A stretch of 64,000 bases of DNA from Mercurialis annua (lineage: Eukaryota; Streptophyta; Magnoliopsida; Malpighiales; Euphorbiaceae), in contig NC_065574.1 of assembly GCF_937616625.2 (NCBI RefSeq), positions 5,456,001 through 5,520,000 of the forward strand, written 5' to 3'. The notes under the pieces are model-generated. The model was not told the origin of the DNA. It did not search any database and saw only the letters and a program-made list of their open reading frames with translations. Numbering within the stretch: position 1 is the stretch's first letter; every line of letters starts with the position of its first letter. Shown here in pieces: positions 59,901 to 64,000 of the stretch. Both the position numbers and the translations under genes were made by a program.

Positions 59901-62138
59901 TTAGAGCCTGGGGGTTCAAGAATTAGCGACAAAGATGCTAGCTTTTTTTATTATTGAGAATTCATATGGTCTTTTTTGAAATTGATGAAATGTGGATGCT
60001 TTATCCTCTTTGTTTGATTGGTTGATTTTTTCGTCCACAAAAAACTGAACTTTTGGCAGTTGAGCTGCATGTAGGTTTATCTTGTTTTATTCAATTGAAA
60101 GCTATTATGTTACTAACAATTTTTTTGCCGAGTCTTGGTGGAATTGGTCTTATATTGAAACTTTTCTTATGTTTGCTGATCTGATATTGGTTATTTAGCC
60201 TTATTAATTTTCTTATACATATGTCCAACTATCATGTGGATTAGTTATTTTATACTGAAAGCCACTTGTTTCCTTGTTTATTAGGTTAATTGTTTCAGTG
60301 GCTTGGGTTGCTCATATCATCATATATTTATTGATCAGTCCGCCTCTTTCTCCTTTTCTGAATGAGGTTTTCATCAAGTTGGATGATGTTTGGGGTAATT
60401 CTGATGCTTTTTTGCTTTATTTTAGCCTCTCTTTTTTATCCTACCTGTTTGTTGGTTGTTCTTATTTATTGATGTACATTCTGCAACTTTGCTAGGTCTG
60501 CTGGGTACAGTGGCATTTGCATTTTTCTGCTTTTATCTTCTTCTCGCTGTGATAGCTGGGGCAATGATGTTGGGCCTGAGATTAGTTTTCATCACAATCC
60601 ATCCCATGAAGTAAGAAATATTTCAGAGGGTGCTTTGTGTCGATAATTGTAGCATGTTGTCATCATTTGGAAGTAGATCCTTGTTTTTGAAGGCCATGTA
60701 TCCAAATTTTTCAAAAGTTATTAATCTATCCTAATTTGACCAGCTAGGATAGAAATCTATCCAATTTGACAAAATTGATTTAATGACAATATTTCAGAGG
60801 GTGCTTTGTGTTAATAAAATAGCCTTTTTACAATTTTTGAAAAGTTTGAATAGGTTCTCTAAAAGTAAAAAAGGTTTGGCTTTTTGACACAATTATAGAC
60901 CTTCTTTAATGGTTGAATGATCTAGTGGACTTGTCTTACAGGTGGGGAGGCACTCTGATGAACTCCTTTCTTTTCAATGTTGGACTTATTCTTCTATGCT
61001 CCATTAGGTTTGGATTTCTATCTTTATAAAAGCATGCTTGTCTCCTATATTCTAATATTTCAAGAGTTGCTTCTTGAATGTGATTTGTAGAAACTAATCA
61101 ACACATGATTGCGACATTTTATTAGCTGCAATTTACTTTTAAAAGCTCAGATGCTCAAACTTGTGTTGGCTATTGTGAATATCAGATGGAACCATGCCCA
61201 GTTTGTTAGATGTAAAGAGTCTAATGACTACCAACTGAACTTTTGATCTCTTTATTTAGTAATTTTTCCTTTGTCTTTATAATCAAGGAGAAAGAGGCTG
61301 CACTTGGCCAAAAGTCCAGGGTGGATCTATGGATCCATAAGGAAATCTTTGAACCTGGAGCTTAGTTTTTCTGAATGTATTTGGCCAATTAGCTTTTACC
61401 TTATGTTTGGTTCAATTGTATTCTAAAATCCATCTCATTTGCAAATGAATTATTTTATATATTTGTTATAAACATGATTAATTCGGTAAAACTTAAAAAA
61501 TAAAGTTCTAAATGATTATGTAAGTGAATTAAACACAACTGTATTTGTTTATATATAAATGAATCCATAAAATTTTGTATAATCTACCTTAATGCATTGC
61601 CTGGACACCAGCTTTTATATTTTTGCGTTGTGTTTTTTTCCTTTCTTTCTTGGGGAGGGGGGGATGGTGCTTTTTATGGCATTATCCGATTTGGAATGCG
61701 TATTTTATTTCAATTTGGTTTTTGAAATTGCAGTGTGATTCAGTTTTGCTCAACGGCATTTGGCTACTATGCGCAAGCAACTGCTGCACAGGAAATATTT
61801 GGACACACATTGCAGTCTCTCCGAGGAATTAAATACCTGTACAAGTAAGTTGCAGCGTAAACATTTGAAATGATTTATTTATTTGTTGGGGAATATTGAA
61901 TTCACTGATCTGGAATATTGTGTTGTTTGATAACAGGTATAATGTTTTTCAATATGCATTCGTTATTCTGGCAGTTGTGACGTTGCTGTTATATGCATCC
62001 TTTGTAAGTGTCAATAGTGTGATAATGATTATTTTGGTGCTATGGTTAGTATGAGAGGCTAAATATTGGTGTTGACTTGGTAACTTTTAGGGATGGAGAA
62101 GAAAAAAGGCGAGTGGCAGATTCCAGCTTTCCTCCTAA
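56974..62138 (+). CDS. LMBR1/LIMR-family multi-pass membrane protein
   Basis: Fourteen exons with consistent phase give 509 aa: 56974-57323, 57390-57475, 57898-58013, 58170-58280, 58531-58629, 58730-58852, 59254-59316, 59411-59475, 60285-60394, 60496-60610, 60942-61007, 61734-61844, 61937-62003, 62091-62138. Product starts [15 protein letters not shown] and ends [14 protein letters not shown], the same ends as Arabidopsis LIMR proteins. About nine hydrophobic segments are visible. Between them are a long soluble loop with [10 protein letters not shown] and a basic coiled-coil-like loop ([18 protein letters not shown], then [18 protein letters not shown]). Human LMBR1/LMBRD1 relatives are lipocalin-receptor-like or lysosomal cobalamin-associated proteins; the plant role is poorly known. 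No truncation was seen; its introns carry only short repeat fragments. Confidence 0.95.
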
Positions 62139-62876
62139 GATGTTTCGAGTAAAAGTTGGAAATTTCAGCTGCATCATCATCTCTTTGGGGATTGGATGTG
62201 TATGGTCTAGTTTTGCTCATATTATTGTTTTAGAGATGGTGTTCATAAATTGGGTGGCCACGGCGCATGTGACATGGTGTTCTGTATGTATTACTGTTTG
62301 TTGAGTTAATGTTAATCAGTGGCTTCGGCTTGTACAACTCCTGTCCGGCATGTATAACTTCTGTTGATGTAATATAAGCATTGAAAACAAAGAGATGTTA
62401 GAGTTTATTGCTCTTTATTTCATTGATTTAATGTAAGAGTATATTGAAATTTGTATGACTGTTTCTTTTTTTTGTGGGGAGTTTCTTTCTGCGTGTTGTG
62501 CATTCATGGTAATCAGTTGGCAAATGCTGAAGCAAAAGCAAAATTGCAGGAAAACCAAAATATAAAAGGTGTATGAGATATATATGCAGAAGCAATGGCA
62601 TAACTGGATGTGTATGGTCTAGTTTTACTAATCCAACATCATCTCGTCCGCTAAAAAAATGATGCACGTCTCTTGAGCAAGTATAGTTTTTTCAGCACGC
62701 CATCTCGTCAATGATAAATTGTTATCACTATATTATAAATTATTTTTAAAAAATGCCAAACAGTTTATTAAATTAAAACTAAACACACATTTAATTAATA
62801 GCAAACTGAAAACAGAAACTACATAATAATTGAAACACACTAATAGCTAACAACTATTCAAGTAACATAGTAGACA
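62139..62876. other. LMBR1 3' flank, no further gene
   Basis: Probably holds the 3' UTR of the LMBR1 gene and the far 3' flank of the convergent sulfotransferase. A 79-codon minus ORF at 62428-62667 has no recognisable protein. Confidence 0.5.
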
Positions 62877-62945
62877 GTACTAGAAAACAGCTTTTAACGA
62901 CGGGTATATCCGTCGGCAATGACCCAAATTCCGTTTATCGACTCC
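62877..62945. mobile_element. Relic of a CACTA (En/Spm) transposon end
   Basis: tactagaaaacagcttttaa followed by cgacgggtatatccgtcg resembles the CACTA terminus (CACTAnnAGAAAACAGCTTTTA) with its subterminal CGACGG/CCGTCG repeat. Only one end is seen. It stops within a few bases of the sulfotransferase stop codon at 62949. Confidence 0.6.
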
Positions 62946-62948
62946 TAG

Positions 62949-63953
62949 CTAGCCAGGAATTTTGAATGATAAACCAGATCCACTTAATTTTTCTTGCATT
63001 AGATTTTCCAAATGCAGCTTCAATGAAGGGCTTAAATAATGAGCTGACTCACCCACATTACCTGTCCTAAAGTAATTTTTATTAGGGTAAACAGACAAAT
63101 ATTTTCCATTTTTGTTCACTTCAAGATCCTTCAAATTACTCAAACTACACAATTTAGCTATTTCTTGAACAACTCCATTTTTTACTTCCTCTTCTGAAAA
63201 ACCAAACCCTAAAAACTCAGCAATTCTCTTCAATTGCAAATCAATGTCTTCCTTCAAGTCTTCATACTTCAAAAACAACACCTTCTTCGGATTCTCCAAA
63301 CTCGCCTTCCAAAACCCTAAAACATGTTCCCAAAACGGTCCGAACCAAAACGTGCCCTTGAAGTAAATCTCAAAATACTCCTCCATGGAACACTGAACAT
63401 TCCCTAATCGACATGCATGGTGCCAAAACGACACGGCGGAGTCGAACGGGTTCCGGCAGATATAAACGACGGAGCAGTTGGATTTCTTGATGGACTCTGA
63501 TAAACCCGAGTAAGGCAAATGCGTACCGAAAAGCCGAGGAGACGGAACGGTGGTTAGGTCAGGAATTTGGTTCTGAGCAAAGACGTCGAACTCGAAGAAC
63601 GGGACGAGAGCGTGAGGGTTCTCGGTGAGGAGAGGGGTGGTCGACGGTGTGTAATGAGAGCGGTTGACGACGGAGAAGATGAGAGACTTGAGCCAGGTGG
63701 ATCCGGATTTGGGATTGGAGGCGATTATGATGTCTTGATCTTGAGCTTGGAAGTTTCTTTGGAAGGAGATGACTGGCTGAATGGAGATCACTGGGCACCA
63801 AAAGTTTTGGTATAGACAGAGATCAACGGCTGGTAATCCTTTTGTTCTTGGAAGAGAAGGGAGTAATTGTTTGATTTCTTGATGAAGATCGTGGTTAGCT
63901 ATTAATGGGGCAAATGGAGAAGAGGTTGGGCTGGCTGTTTCTGGGTTTTCCAT
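62949..63953 (-). CDS. Cytosolic sulfotransferase (SOT family), diverged PAPS motif
   Basis: Intronless minus-strand gene. Starting at 63953 (MENPETASPTSSPFAPL) it gives 334 aa. An ATG 33 bp further upstream at 63986 is in frame, but it lies only about 7 bp after the TATA box and so should precede the transcription start. PKSGSTWLK (81-89), the likely catalytic His in GTHLP (His145), CRNPFDSAVSFW (166-177) and LKYEDLKED (228-236) are present. The C-terminal motif reads RTGNVGES at 296-303 where the family has RKGxxGDW: the lysine and the GDW tryptophan are lost. The enzyme may bind PAPS differently or be inactive. It is a homologue of the 50093 gene, sharing QNFWC, VYICRNPFD, FGPFWEH and VLFLKYEDLKE, and lies on the opposite strand, convergent with LMBR1. 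Confidence 0.9.
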   Translation of the reverse strand: MENPETASPTSSPFAPLIANHDLHQEIKQLLPSLPRTKGLPAVDLCLYQNFWCPVISIQPVISFQRNFQAQDQDIIIASNPKSGSTWLKSLIFSVVNRSHYTPSTTPLLTENPHALVPFFEFDVFAQNQIPDLTTVPSPRLFGTHLPYSGLSESIKKSNCSVVYICRNPFDSAVSFWHHACRLGNVQCSMEEYFEIYFKGTFWFGPFWEHVLGFWKASLENPKKVLFLKYEDLKEDIDLQLKRIAEFLGFGFSEEEVKNGVVQEIAKLCSLSNLKDLEVNKNGKYLSVYPNKNYFRTGNVGESAHYLSPSLKLHLENLMQEKLSGSGLSFKIPG

Positions 63954-63992
63954 TGTAGATGCTACGAGGACTGAGTGGTATTGCATGCCCCA

Positions 63993-63999
63993 ATTTATA
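63993..63999 (-). promoter_or_regulatory. Probable TATA box of the 62949-63953 sulfotransferase
   Basis: The minus strand reads ttataaattgg at the window's right edge, 40 bp upstream of the ATG at 63953. This spacing supports that ATG as the start. The rest of the promoter is outside the window. Confidence 0.55.
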
Positions 64000-64000
64000 A

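Noticed and set aside
63559..63815. ORFs of about 80 codons on both strands within the second sulfotransferase
   Set aside because: They are shadow frames of the real minus-strand gene, which carries all family motifs.

Overview
The window reads as nuclear DNA of a flowering plant, most likely a eudicot. The genes have many short exons with GT-AG introns, the spacer is very AT-rich, and the mobile elements are typical plant types (Stowaway, hAT, PIF/Harbinger-like, Mutator-like, Helitron, tRNA-derived SINEs, a CACTA end). I cannot name the species. No bacterial operon, CRISPR array, rRNA gene, real tRNA gene or viral sequence was seen.

Six protein-coding loci stand out. (1) 540-18671 (+) is a complete 38-exon gene for the second-largest subunit of RNA polymerase III (NRPC2/RPC2, 1153 aa). 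Its introns carry several TIR elements. (2) 26128-27139 (-) is a small four-exon gene of the plant cystatin-related (cystatin/monellin-fold) type. A Mutator-like element with a perfect 10-bp target duplication sits between its apparent TATA box and its coding exons, and the first splice junction is out of frame by one base. (3) 30561-35863 (+) is an 11-exon gene for a 1000-aa tandem-BRCT DNA-damage protein with two E2F-type sites at its start. (4) 50093-51145 (+) is an intronless cytosolic sulfotransferase (350 aa). (5) 56974-62138 (+) is a 14-exon LMBR1/LIMR-family membrane protein (509 aa). (6) 62949-63953 (-) is a second intronless sulfotransferase (334 aa) whose C-terminal PAPS-binding motif has diverged.

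The spacer 18.7-30.4 kb and 36-50 kb is packed with short non-autonomous transposons. Seven TIR elements have 9-10 bp flanking duplications, two tRNA-derived SINEs have 15-bp duplications, and several elements are nested. A solitary, still-open RNase H-like domain from a LINE lies at 38.25-38.65 kb. The region 52.1-56.9 kb holds repeats and weak ORFs that I could not identify.

The conserved genes are unrelated housekeeping or metabolic functions, not a cluster acting together. The two sulfotransferases are diverged homologues flanking the LMBR1 gene. I found no convincing new biological system. The most useful observations are the transposon between TATA box and coding exons of the cystatin-related gene, the altered PAPS motif in the second sulfotransferase, the E2F-marked BRCT promoter with an overlapping upstream AUG, and the hairpin-rich mobile elements.
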